The notes below the pieces were generated by a model. That model made no database searches. It worked only from the letters and a program-made list of their open reading frames with translations, and was not told where the DNA came from. A DNA stretch of 64,000 nucleotides, taken from Symsagittifera roscoffensis. Lineage: Eukaryota; Xenacoelomorpha; Acoela; Convolutidae. This document shows, in pieces, positions 23,102 to 33,971 of this stretch (its first letter is position 1; every line of letters starts with the position of its first letter). The stretch lies in NCBI RefSeq assembly GCF_963678635.1, contig NC_087065.1:16782572-16846571 (forward strand), written 5' to 3'. The position numbers and the translations under genes were made by a program.

Positions 23102-25574
23102 GTTAGTCCGTATTATATATAACCCGAGTGCAAGTACTGCGCGATGCAAGACGAGAATGATAGAAAAACTTTCTCTGACGATCATATTGTGATTTAAAAA
23201 CTGGAACCGATGGATTTAATGTCCCAAAAAACTAACCAAAATTTTTGAAAAATGGAGAAATCTTATTTATTTTCAATCCCGGAATCAACTTTTCTTGTCA
23301 AGTAGGAATTTAGCATTTTTTCCTCTGCTAATTGGAGGTAGGATATCAGAATTTTTTTCACGTTGCCACGTAAAGATTGATGATGGCATAATGTCGAAAA
23401 TGATCATTGATGTTTTTACTGATCATTGATGTTTCCCATGAGATCATGATGACTGCATATCTATGCAGTTTTTTTGCTCGGCAATTTGAAATAGAATGAG
23501 CTGTATCCGCATTGATAGTTGATGGTGCTCTTTAAGGATTTTGTTTTAGATGTGATAAAGCGGATTCGAATAAAAAACGGTAATCATATTATCAAAAACA
23601 AAAGGTAAAACAAGAGAATTAAGACTCTGGTTTGTAATTTTTCAAACCAGATGGAACTGCTGTTAGAGCCAATATGCTTTCTTTTCATTGTGTAGGGCCT
23701 AGTCTTTTCAGAGATCAAGTTTTTGAACATAAAATGTTCCATGCTACAGTTAAATAGGAGCTTGCTATTTTAGAACGAATAGGCCACGATGCAACAACTC
23801 GTGAGTGGCTTGATTATCATGTAACGCAGGACTCGACTGTCCGTTAGAAGAAAACTTATTATCCAAACTGTGTATTGGAAAGTGCTATTTATATTAGTAG
23901 ACATCACATCAAAAATGATGCAAAATCCTTCGTTCAATTTTTGTAGCTCGTCGAGTGACTTGTTTAACTTTCCGCCTTTTCGCTGTTATGTTTTGGTATT
24001 TGCAACTGCTTCTGAACTCGAACAGTTTTGCGGGTATGAATATGAACAGTCTATCTCTCCATTGTTTGCGTTTTGGAACCTGGTACAGACTTGGCGAAAA
24101 CTGTTGATCGGTTGGTATTTCGAGAACAAAATGAGTTTCAGATCGCTTGAAGTCAGCCGTGATGTCTGTCATTGTCAAGTAGAATCTAAATAGCCACATC
24201 AATAAAAGTGGAATTGATTAGATGAACATAGCTTTTTGAAATCAGCTAATACATTTGGGGTGGTTTATCTATAAGGGAAAGGACCAACATACGAGCTGTT
24301 CAGTTCTTCAAGGAGAACCGATGTTGTGTACCTGTTTATTATATACATGCATTGTTTTTTGGTTAGTTTTCTGGGCTGGATAATGTTGCCTCACTCTCAA
24401 GCAACGAGCTCGTATCATAATGGGCTTTGAACATCCGACCTTGGAGACGTGTTTTGTAAATATTCAAATACATATGCTGTTTTTTACTCTTAAAAAGATA
24501 TCAGTACTTATAGGCACGCATCTTAAACGGTTATTCTTGAAGCAGCAAAAACTTAGCGCCTCTCGGCTCAAAAGGTCCTGCTTGTCTTTTTGCGAAGTGT
24601 TTGAGAAATTTAAACTTGAGTAACCTCGTTGCATCGGCAGTTGACTTTGCAGACCACCTGTCTTGAGGTACTTGCACCTGGAGTAACTTCACTTCCCCTC
24701 TCTTCCTAATTGTATCCGAATCCTCGTCATCGTCAGCATATTCACTGATGTCGTATCATGGGATCAACTTGAGCATTCGTCCCATATTTTAGAAAAGGTT
24801 TTTTAAACCAGTAAAGTAACTTTAAAAGAAGTTATTTGAATCTTATTCCTCAAGCACTCTCGTCGCAGTTTTAAGAAATGTAAATTTTTGTTGATGTTAT
24901 TTGTGTTTAATAAAGTGATCTGTGAAGTCAAAACATATTTAGTCCTCATAGAAAACTTTATAAAAATAATTGATTCGACCACAAAACGGCTGTTCATGTA
25001 ATGCGGGTAGAAAAAATGGCTGTTTTTTCTAGATTTTGAAATCGAAACAATTAAGCATTAAATTACCCTCGTGCGAAGCATGAAACAACAGCCCAATTGT
25101 TTTTTTAGGTACTACTTCTACTCCGTAGTTTTATTTTGCCTTGGGAGCATAGATTGCTTAATTAATCCCTGTCGTTGGCTGTGGACTCCGGACGAAGCGA
25201 TTGACTGGTGCGTACTCGTTTCAGCTGCTGGATGCCTCCGTTACCTGGCCGTGTCTGGAGTTGCCAAACGGGTTGGAAAAGCACGGATCCATCGGGTTGA
25301 AGAGTCACTTTCTGGCGACTAACAGTGGAATGTTTATCAACTTTTTTCTTACAAAAATTATATAGAGAGCCTCAAATTAACAATCGGCTACCAGTCTTTT
25401 TGCTGTTTTGTAAGTTTTAGCACCTTATGACCAATTTTTAACTCTTTTTTTTCAACTTTTTTTTACAATATATCAGTACCAAGAGTTTTGAGTCATAACT
25501 CATCTGGTTGAAAAATTTTCGAGTGTTTTTTTTTCGATAATATCTTCATAAATTGAAGTAAAAAGCTCCTAAGT

Positions 25575-25826
25575 TCATGCAATCTTTGCTAGATGAAATT
25601 GTTTCTGTGGTTTTTTCAGTGGTAAGCAATAAACATCCCTGAGTCTATCTCTGCTTCCGAGGTACTCGCTGGCCAAGGAAAATGTAGGAGATGTCACATA
25701 TCTTCTAGTTGGCAGCTGCAGTCGGTGGTCAGGGACTGGGTAGGGCTGCCTGTAGTAAGGTCTAGTCTGTTGATTCGGTCTAGTCGGATAGAAGCTCTGA
25801 GCACTTTTACTCCTCTCAAGTTGCAT
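25575..25826 (-). CDS. Possible small ORF divergent from NAA10, copy 2
   Basis: The same 83-codon ORF as at 22038-22289, with Asp changed to Tyr in the RRDVTS stretch. A non-synonymous change as one of only three differences between the repeat units gives no support for selection on this ORF. Confidence 0.3.
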   Translation of the reverse strand: MQLERSKSAQSFYPTRPNQQTRPYYRQPYPVPDHRLQLPTRRYVTSPTFSLASEYLGSRDRLRDVYCLPLKKPQKQFHLAKIA

Positions 25827-26405
25827 TGCTTTTCACTCTTGACATTTGGGGTTCGGAGCACATTTTGAACGCAGTTTTTTTGTGGGTTTTTGTTCGCAGT
25901 TGGTTTCAAGTAAATGTCACTTGTGATTGTTTCACTTAGTTTGTAGATAACATGTTTTATTGAGACTTGACCGTAGTATGTGACTTTTGTATGCGAGGCA
26001 TAACATCAAGTAGTTTAACCGGGCGTTTATACGTGCCGTTTTGTTGCTTGTGATAATTTGCTTGTGCCAAGTGAGTATTATTTATTTTTTGCTGAGATGA
26101 AAAAAAAAGATATTTCGAGGAAGATTATATTGAGTTTTTAGCTCATCTCGTTATGAAGTTTAACTGGCTTGCTTTTTTGATAGCTTTTTTATCGGAGTCG
26201 AAACAGATTTGTTTTGGTTAAAATTTAAAAGATTTTGACTTAAGACATGTCGCTACAATCTCCCCTGCCTTTTCCTATATTCTTTTCTAATTAAATTTAG
26301 AAAAAAAAGTTAGTGCTCTTTTCTTCGGCTGATTAGGTGTCTTAAAAATGTATCTTCCTGTTTATAATGGTTTTTCAGATAACTTGTTTGTGTTGTCACA
26401 ATACA

Positions 26406-26637
26406 ATGGTGACTGTGCGACTGGCCAAGCCAGCAGACTTGCTCAACATGCAGCACTGCAACCTTCTCTGTCTACCTGAGAACTACCAGATGAAGTACTA
26501 CTTCTACCACGGACTCTCCTGGCCCCAGATGTCCTTTGTGGCTGAGGACGAGCACAGTGGCAAGATAGTGGGATATGTGCTGGCTAAAATGGAGGAGGAC
26601 CCGGATGACTTGCCCCATGGACACATCACTAGTCTGG
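26406..26637 (+). CDS. NAA10: NAA10 first coding exon, copy 2
   Basis: Identical in sequence to 22870-23101, with the same acceptor, start and donor (GT at 26638). This copy is the nearer to exon 2, and its own upstream region is also duplicated, so it may be the one normally used. If so the first coding intron is 29.0 kb; if copy 1 is used it is 32.6 kb. See the exon 1 copy 1 entry for function. Confidence 0.93.
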
Positions 26638-26915
26638 GTTAGTCCGTATTATATATAACCCGAGTGCAAGTACTGCGCGATGCAAGACGAGAATGATAGA
26701 AAAACTTTCTCTGACGATCATATTGTGATTTAAAAACTGGAACCGATGGATTTAATGTCCCAAAAAACTAACCAAAATTTTTGAAAAATGGAGAAATCTT
26801 ATTTATTTTCAATCCCGGAATCAACTTTTCTTGTCAAGTAGGAATTTAGCATTTTTTCCTCTGCTAATTGGAGGTAGGATATCAGAATTTTTTTCACGTT
26901 GCCACGTAAAGATTG

Positions 26916-27545
26916 TAACTCACGCCGTTAATGATTTATGATTGGTTTAAAAGTTCAACTATTTAGCCATATCACCTCTTCTGTCATGAGATGTGTTACA
27001 GCCTAACGCTTTTTCTTGTCTTAAAATCTCTTGTCTTTTTCTTGTCTTTTTTAACTTCGTTAAAGTACTCTGAATTAAATTTGCTGAGCTATTACATTTT
27101 CTTTATTTCTTGCCTATTTTGATTTTTGAAATGGCTCAATGTCCTATCTTAGTGTGTACTTATAAATGAATACCAAAAGTAATCGAATTGTGAATTAATT
27201 CACACTGCAAAACTTCCTCATATTGTGAAGAAATTTTCAAATCTCAAAATTTTAATTCCCATATCAAAATAAATTGGTTTCGAATGGTGCAAGGAAAAGT
27301 TTTTCTTTGCTTGTTCACAGTTGTCATCCTGTGTTTTTATCCTCAAACATCTCATATTCTTCGAAATAATATGCAAATGGTGTCGAAATTCTAATATCAT
27401 AGGAGTCAGTTATGCGCGATGAAAGCCCCAGTTAACAGCGTGTGAATATTTAGAATGCCATTCCATTTGTGTAACCGTCCTCAACGCCGAGGGATCGCTA
27501 TTTGGATCTTGTGCCTCTGATGCAAATGTTGGTTGCTCTTAGTAT
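26916..27545. other. No gene seen (NAA10 intron)
   Basis: AT-rich intronic sequence between the duplication and the minus-strand RT element. Confidence 0.4.
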
Positions 27546-27558
27546 AGCGAATGAAATT

Positions 27559-29965
27559 CTACATCTCACCCAGCACATCTGCTAGTCGTTTGAGGAAAAA
27601 CGTGAACTCAGGTGCCAAAACACCATCTATTGAAGTGACAAGTGGAGTGAAAGACATGTGCTTTTCTTCACAAGCTGGTCCATACTTATTTTTCTTCTCA
27701 ATCTCTGCAGTTTTCAGTACATTCATGGGATTGCGGTTTTGGTAAGACGGAGCGTCAGTGTCTGTAACATGGATGTCGAACGACGCAGCCGACTGTCTAT
27801 CCCAAACCCCACGAGCTGAAAGATCTGCAATTAGTGCCGGGGTTCCATTTTCTACATCTGGTTCTTTTACGAAAGGTTCTCTTTTTACATCTTTCCACAA
27901 AATTGAAGCAAGATCGCCCACTGCGTCTCTTATTTCGTTGTGTCGTAGTGTTACCAGTCCTGCAAGAAAGTGCATTCTGTAAGTCAAAATCTTGTTGACA
28001 TCTATCGCATCTCGAGAAAGAACGTTTGAGTGGTTTTCTGTACCTGACACATAGAGCGTCTCTGAACTCTGTGGCTGACAAATCAAAATTATCTTTCAAC
28101 AAGGGCAGCGAAGTTAGCCACAAGGAACAGTTGTTGTCAATTATTCTCCGGATCGCTCGTTTCTGATCTGCTGGTAAAACTGCAAGCAAGCAATTCATCG
28201 AGTTTATCTTTGTCCAAAGCATTTTGTTTCTCCTCGTGGTTTTCTCTTGCTTCTCTCATTTTGTTTTGTGTAGAGTTTGGTCGAAATCATCTTGGAGAAG
28301 GATCGAACTCACGAGACAGTCGGTTGCTTCACGTGAAGTGGAAAATGCTGGTTCGGTACCTTCTATTGGATTTTGCACTCCTAGTTTCTCTCCTCTTTTG
28401 ACAGGAAGTGAATACAAAACACGATCAGAGTGTGTGACACTAGAAGTTCCTTGTAAGCTTGGCAAAAAGTTTTCCTCCAACATTTTCTCGAGAGGAGCAA
28501 ACAACTGCGACGTATCTTTGACTACTCTCTGGACAAAATTCCATTCGCATTGCAGTGATCTTGTTAATCCAACTAAAGCAGCTTGAGGTTCTTTTCTGCC
28601 ACTTTGGACAACTCGCCAAGACAATCCAACCATTTTTGGACCTTTTTTAAAGTGAAAGAATTTTGCCTTCATCAGAGCCAATAAATCTGCCCAAATATCT
28701 TCTACCTTCAACTATTCTGATGGCGAACCTGTCAAACAATTGATGAGCTTTTTCAACAAAGTTCAAAGTTCGGGTGAACAATCAAATAACTTTTGCTTGG
28801 CTCGGGATAATAGCCATACTTCGGGCCGTTTTCAGTAAAAGATGACAACCATTCAACCAGGTTTTCTAGTGCGCCGAGAGCTCCCGAATCATCTGAGTAC
28901 CATGTTTGTAAATACTTATCTCGGTCTTTCAGTGACTCAATCAATGGCATCAATGAAACACCATAGAATAACATCGCTAGTGGATCACCTTGTGTAGTGC
29001 CTTCACTACTGAAAAGAAGTTCTGTCGTTCCTGCAACAATTAGCGGCGCATACCCTCTATAAGTGTTGAAAAGAAATCGTGAGCACCTTGGCTAAAGTAT
29101 TCTAGCTTTCCTTAGAGCCGTTTCCCTGTTCAATGCATTGAAAGCATTTGAGGCATCCATCAATAGAAATCCATGCCCTTCTTCTTTGGTGCTATTAAAC
29201 AACTTCTCCACTGCGTGTACAGCTCCTTCTATTCATGCTTTCACACCACAAGCTAGTTGTTGAGATCCACAGGTTTCTTCGAGATCTTGTTTGGTCGCTT
29301 CGGCCATACATTTACACATTATTCTTCGCAAACACTCACCTATGCCAATGGGTCTAACTCCGGGGCACTTGTCCAAAGCGATCACACGACCTGACATCAT
29401 TGTTCGTATTTGGTTCCATGGAATAATTTCGTTAGCTATCTTTGTGATCAGCGCTGCCACTTCGTCTCTCAAAGCCGAACTGTGTCCTCCAAATCGAAGA
29501 AATGCGTCTTTCCAGTGTTCCGAATCTGTTCCTGAAGGTCCGGCTCCACCGTGCATTGACATCGCAAATTTTTCTGTATAAGAAGAAGTGATGTTTACTG
29601 TTTCTAACTCAGGCAAGCTGTCTACCTGTATTCTTGCTTCTTGTTTTGACTGTGCTGCTACGGGATGTTTTTCTTTCAGAATTTCAATGACTAATTTTCT
29701 TGTTTTTGTTGTGGAATCAATAACTTCGTCATTTGGATGGAGCAAACCTCCGGCAGATCTGCTTGTCAGCCAACGCATGGCAGACCGAACTTTCCCTTCC
29801 ATCATCATTTGTGCAAAAACCACTGCGGTGTGCTCGTCTTCAGATCTGTTTTTTTTTCATAGGATTCCTGGGTTGTTTTTGTGAACATCGTTTGGCTTCT
29901 TGTAGTAGAATATTGAACTTACTATTCTCCCAGTCTTCAAGTCGTCTTACTATTAAAGCTCTCAC
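27559..29965 (-). pseudogene. Reverse-transcriptase element, main part (interrupted)
   Basis: Minus-strand reading in several frames gives a non-LTR-like RT. In order: RALIVRRLEDWENSKFNILL; GPSGTDSEHWKDAFLRFGG; ALDKCPGVRPIGIGECLRRI; after a TGA at 29233, LLMDASNAFNAL (first catalytic Asp); EGTTQGDPLAM; TWYSDDSGALG (catalytic YxDD-type box). Next come a thumb-like part (SLQCEWNFVQRV...LFAPLEKML) and a C-terminal region with SFDIHVTDTDAPSY...KKNKYGP...FTPLV, which fits a PD-(D/E)XK-type nuclease. At least three frameshifts or stops make it inactive. This RT family is common and poorly named in marine invertebrate genomes. Its N-terminal part continues at 54889-55379, on the far side of the giant LTR element. 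Confidence 0.7.
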
Positions 29966-30558
29966 TGTGCCATTCTGCCAGATGACACAGCACAACCTTC
30001 CGGCGACATAAAAAAGAGTGAAAAAAGGCCTTATGAACAAAAAAAGTGTGGCGACGGAGGGTCAGAATGTTCTAGAATTTTTACTTTTAAAATTTCGATT
30101 GGAAGAAGAACATTTCTGAGAAATAGAAAAAAGACGGCCATTTTGAATAAAAAGACGAAAATCAGAACGACGCCATAGATTGTGAAGAACAGTTGTATCA
30201 GAGACAGAAAAATCACGGAGCCTCTTATCGTGGCAAAAACACACGATAAGGACCTTAGCGACAGATATTTGTGGAGAAGGAGGCTTCAGTGGGGGAAGAA
30301 ATATACCACGGAACCCTCCCGGGACACGAAATATAAGAGATAAGAGTGTAATCTCAAGAATATCACGGGAGCGGAGGCTTGGTCCCCCAGAGACTGTCTA
30401 TGTGAAGGGACTGTATAGACTGACTGTATAGCTGCTATAATGTCATAGATCTTAATTAACACCGTTATTATTTAATATTTCAGAGCATGAGTAGCTAGAA
30501 AAAGGAAAGGGTCAATCCATCTCCAATGGATTTAATATAAAACTGTCACACAAAAACA

Positions 30559-30566
30559 TATAAAAA
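30559..30566 (+). promoter_or_regulatory. Candidate LTR TATA box
   Basis: TATAAAAA, 593 bp into the LTR (same place at 54121-54128 in the 3' LTR). Transcription from about 30590 would make U3 about 620 bp long and would place two of the 67-nt modules in R. Confidence 0.45.
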
Positions 30567-30925
30567 TAGATTGTTCGAGCCGTGTTTTTAATGACAATCA
30601 CGTAGTCTGAGGATCCGAGACTCAGCTATGTGGTTGTGTTCGCATGCAAACGAAAGCTGATCAAAAGTCGTTCGACTGATGGCCTAAAAATGGTAACTTT
30701 TTACTTTGCCCTAGACAGACCAGAAAATCAACTGGCAAGGTCGAGACGGTGAAAAACGAGTAGAATTAAGGTAACTGACGCCTGCCAGTCGTTAATAGGT
30801 ACTTTTTCTACGCTCCGTCGCTGTGTGATATTTGGGCGAATGTTACATAGACGTTTTTATGGCGCTCCTGGGTGGGCCTGTTAAAGGCATGAAACCATCA
30901 TGATCAGCAAGCGTTTCAGCGACGA

Positions 30926-32131
30926 ACCCTCCGCTCCGGGCGTATGCCCGAGTTAGAGGCCTTAATGACCGTTGTTGTACTAGGGGGAAGGTGCGTACCC
31001 TCCGTCTAGTACAATTTAGCTTTTTAACTCAGTTAACACCGAAAATTCCGGGGGCCGGAGGGTTAGGTGGGAAGTCATGAACCCGCTTGTCCCGAGGTCC
31101 CGGGACCAAAAACAATTAAAGAGAAAGCGTAAAACCAGACAAAAATAGTGTATAACCAAGAAAAAGCCAAAAATAAATTTATTTAAAAACAAAAAACAGT
31201 AAAAAATCCAAAAAAAAAACCAAAAACAGTAAAAAACATAAAGTGACAGTTTATATGTTATTTCCGGACGAGATGTGATCTGACCTTCCTATTTGTTGTT
31301 GTTTCAGATTGATTTATATCGTTTCTGATAGAAAGATTGTGTGTTTTGGTGAAGGGTTGGATACCCTCCCTCGAGTGTAATTTGAGTGTTTAAGCACGTT
31401 AATGGTGATTTTGCCGGTGACCGGAGGGTAGAGTGGCAAGCTGACCGGCGTGTTCCACGCTCAACAGGGACATCAAGGACAACATCCGCAACGACTGTTG
31501 GGTATCGTTGAAGCAATTTTAGTATCGTTCGGATACTATTTCATTAAAACTTAAGTGGTGGGGGGCACGATTGGCGCGGTCCGATTGTACCCTCCATCGA
31601 TTACAAATTTCCGAGTTAAGGGTCTTAATTCGGATATTTTGGTGCAAAGGAGGGTATAGTACTATTCATTAACGACTATTAATAGATTATTATCCTTATT
31701 ATATATTACTTATCTCCTATATAGACCCAAGAAACACCCATTTTTTGTCGAAAATTACCAATTTTCGACCAAACTGTAGACCCCCAAATTTTCGGATATC
31801 CGAGCTTTTCTGATAGGCAAAAAGCTTTTATATAGAGAGTAGCTACGTAGTTCGATCCCCTTCACTAAAGAAACCGCGTGAGCAAAGACTCAGTAGAAGT
31901 TAGAAAAACGGAAATTTTTTGATCAAAATTTTGATAATTTTCTGTAATTCGTCAATCTGTTTTGGGGATCGAGTTTTTGAGTTTTTAGAGTTAGAGCAAT
32001 AAAATTTTTTGCGTTAGGAGCGTGCTAGCATAACGTGCTCGGTTACTAGAGAAATTTTTGGGTAACCCTCCGAGTAGCTCCTTGGATAGAGCTAACGACT
32101 TAAGGTTTGGAAAAGGAAGGAATCGGAGGGT
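30926..32131 (+). repeat. Five 67-nt symmetric foldback modules
   Basis: Modules at 30926-30992, 30997-31063, 31363-31429, 31589-31655 and 32065-32131 are each exactly 67 nt. They share the layout ACCCTCC, about 20 nt, TTAA, 5 nt, TTAA, about 20 nt, GGAGGGT. The first has GGAAGGT at its 3' end and TTAG for the first TTAA; the fifth has CTAA with a 4-nt centre. The ends form a 7-bp stem and most centres can pair. The outer 20-nt arms differ strongly between modules. Two modules lie in the LTR, so they also occur at 54488-54625; three lie in the leader. Function unknown; candidates are RNA packaging, translation or dimerisation signals. Confidence 0.85.
31172..31177 (+). terminator. Candidate LTR polyadenylation signal
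   Basis: AATAAA in an A-rich stretch; the same signal in the 3' LTR is at 54734-54739. With the TATA box this gives an R region of roughly 600 nt. Confidence 0.45.
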
Positions 32132-32635
32132 CCAAATTTGATAGTTTTTGGCCAAATTTTTGTTTCTAAACCAATTTTGGTCCGGTTTTTTGCATTATTC
32201 CAGTGCCGTACAGGGCTGCTACGCTCATTTCAAGTATGTTTAGGCACTTTCGAATGGAATTGCGGAAAATGTCTTTCAGAACCTATTTAGGTGGTGAAAA
32301 AAGGCCATTTTGACGAACGCGTTTTTGGCGATTTCTCAAAGACTAGCCAACGGATTGGGATAATTTTGGTACCATAAGTCGACGTTTTTGACCACTTTTC
32401 CGAATCGCAACCGTTTTTGGGTTGATTATTTCGGAAAAGAAAATTTTTTTTAGAATTTGTTGGTTCGGAGGGTCCAAATCACGGGCAACCCTCCGAGCGG
32501 CAGAAAATTTTATCAAAACATCTTTTTATTCAACTGGGAAGGTTGACCGTGTCAGCCAACCTAGTTTTAAGTCAGGTAGACCGCTTTTGGAGACTTTGTT
32601 GCGGTGACATAACCTTTTTTCTTGATTTTGGGGGA

Positions 32636-33000
32636 ACCCTCCGAAGTAACCCTCCGGAGTCAGCTAAACCCCTTAGCAACCCTCCTTAGTGGAAAATTTC
32701 CACGAGATCACCCAAAGAAGTTAAAACAGCTCCCCTTAGAGCTTTTAGCTTGTTTTGAAGTTTTTTGAAGCTAGTGGGAGAACCTTCTAAGCGAGATCAA
32801 AAAATTTGAAGATTTTGGAGGTACCCTCCGAAGTAACCCTCCGGAGCATATTAAGCATCTTATTGACCCTCCTTAGTAAATTTAGGGGGACCCTCCGAAG
32901 TAACTTGGGTGATTAAGGTACCCTCCGAAGTAACTTGGGTGATCAAGGTTTCCTCCGAGGTAACCCTCCGGAGTGTCTTAAACCTTCTAACGATCTTCCT
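32636..33000 (+). repeat. Degenerate module array in the leader
   Basis: Units starting ACCCTCCGAAGTAACCCTCC followed by GGAG recur at 32636 and 32823, with a variant near 32940. Each is followed by (T/C)TAA-N5-TTA(G/T) or TTAA-N5-CTAA and then by CCTCCTTAGT. Between them, ACCCTCCGAAGTAACTTGGG recurs twice in a perfect tandem (about 32889-32948). These look like descendants of the 67-nt modules that gained a second internal ACCCTCC and lost the 3' GGAGGGT. Confidence 0.65.
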
Positions 33001-33207
33001 CGTTGGAGACTTGAGTAAACCTTCTGTGGCAATTTGGGAAACGGAAAATATCCATTTATTTAGGATCATATTAGGATATTAGGCGTGCTTATCAGGATCA
33101 TAAGAACCCATTTTGACCCGGAAATTCGTGATCAACTTTGGATTCTACATTGGGTGTATCAGAAGTACCCGAACAAAGAAATTTTTTTATTGTGATTTTG
33201 GTCGTGT

Positions 33208-33560
33208 GGTTGCCTTGAGCTACTTAATAGAAAAGTTCGGGCAATCCGGGAACAAATAAAGGAAGACTTCGGTGGGTGTATTAGGCAAATACACGCCCAC
33301 TTGAGAAGAAAGATTGTTCCCTACTCTCGTGCACTTGGAGCAGTCCGAGTGTGGGAGAGCTTTTTCATAGACTTTACGAATTTTCGATCAGAGGTTGCCT
33401 TGAGCTACTTAGTAGGACAGCTCGGGCAATCGCAGGACACCTAAAAGAAGACCTCGGTGGGTGTATTAGGCAGATACACACCCACTTGAGAAGACTGTGT
33501 CCTGGGCTTCGTTCTTTCGGATCGTTCCGATTGGGGGAAGTCTTTTTCTTTAAGACTAAG
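33208..33560 (+). repeat. 185-nt direct repeat with covarying stem
   Basis: Two copies start at 33208 and 33393 (GGTTGCCTTGAGCTACTTA). Both contain GGTGGGTGTATTAGGCA followed by its near complement (ATACAC..CCCACTTGAGAAGA), a local hairpin. Around it, copy 1 pairs GGGAACAA with TTGTTCCC and copy 2 pairs CAGGACAC with GTGTCCTG: different sequences, both perfect 8-bp stems. Such compensatory change is strong evidence for a selected RNA fold just upstream of gag. Confidence 0.8.
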
Positions 33561-33971
33561 TTTTATTTATTTATTTCTGAATCATCACTGCTTTTTATCA
33601 AAGATTGTTTAATTTTAACAAAGCAGTGACTTGATAAATTGTGTGGCGATAAATTGATACTGACAAAAGGTAGCTGTCACCTGTAAGATATTCTTATCTG
33701 ATTATCGATTGTGTTTTGTGTGTCGATTATATCTTGTGGAAACTTAGTGATACTGTTATACTATACAACCGGGTTGAGTTAGCATTATATCAATACTGGG
33801 TAGACCCTGTGTGTAACTTTAGCTGAGTCACCAGTTTAGTCGTGAGAGATCTAAGAGACAATTTGATACTGACGGAATCGAGTAGGCAGCGTTAAGTGAT
33901 TTAACTAAATCTTGTTTGTGGTACGTTTGCATTGCCATCAAATTACGAATACTTTCATTTTGTTAAAAACT

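Larger units (their letters stand above)
19838..23375. repeat. 3.54 kb tandem duplication, copy 1
   Basis: 3538 bp, repeated immediately at 23376-26911. Reading the two line by line, I found three differences: one T-run and one A-run length change, and one C/A substitution (22171 region, changing Asp to Tyr in the minus-strand ORF). The junctions share a 4-bp microhomology, ATTG. The unit carries the NAA10 5' module and the first coding exon. Confidence 0.95.
23376..26911. repeat. 3.54 kb tandem duplication, copy 2
   Basis: 3536 bp, the second unit. It ends at GTAAAG, where the ATTG microhomology leads back into unique sequence (ATTGTAACTCAC). It contains a full second set of the NAA10 5' features and the truncated right arm of the foldback element. 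Confidence 0.95.
29966..31317 (+). repeat. 5' LTR
   Basis: 1352 bp, matching 53528-54888. It starts with TG (TGTGCCATTC). The shared sequence ends TTTCAGATTGATTTAT, 11 bp past the nearest CA, so the usual TG...CA ends are not both present. Differences from the 3' LTR: CACGGAG/CATGAAG (two substitutions, near 30215 and 53777), ATAGATTG/ATAGGTTG (one, near 30568), a 10-bp insertion in an A-rich tract, and one A. Confidence 0.95.

Noticed and set aside
30926-32131. Hammerhead or HDV-like ribozyme in the 67-nt modules
   Set aside because: No CTGATGA/GAAA hammerhead core, and the 7-bp stem joins the two ends, which is not the HDV P1 arrangement.
30926-32131. tRNA-like fold of the 67-nt modules (7-bp terminal stem)
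   Set aside because: No T-arm or D-arm motif and no consistent arms at tRNA positions; the centre is a symmetric TTAA pair.
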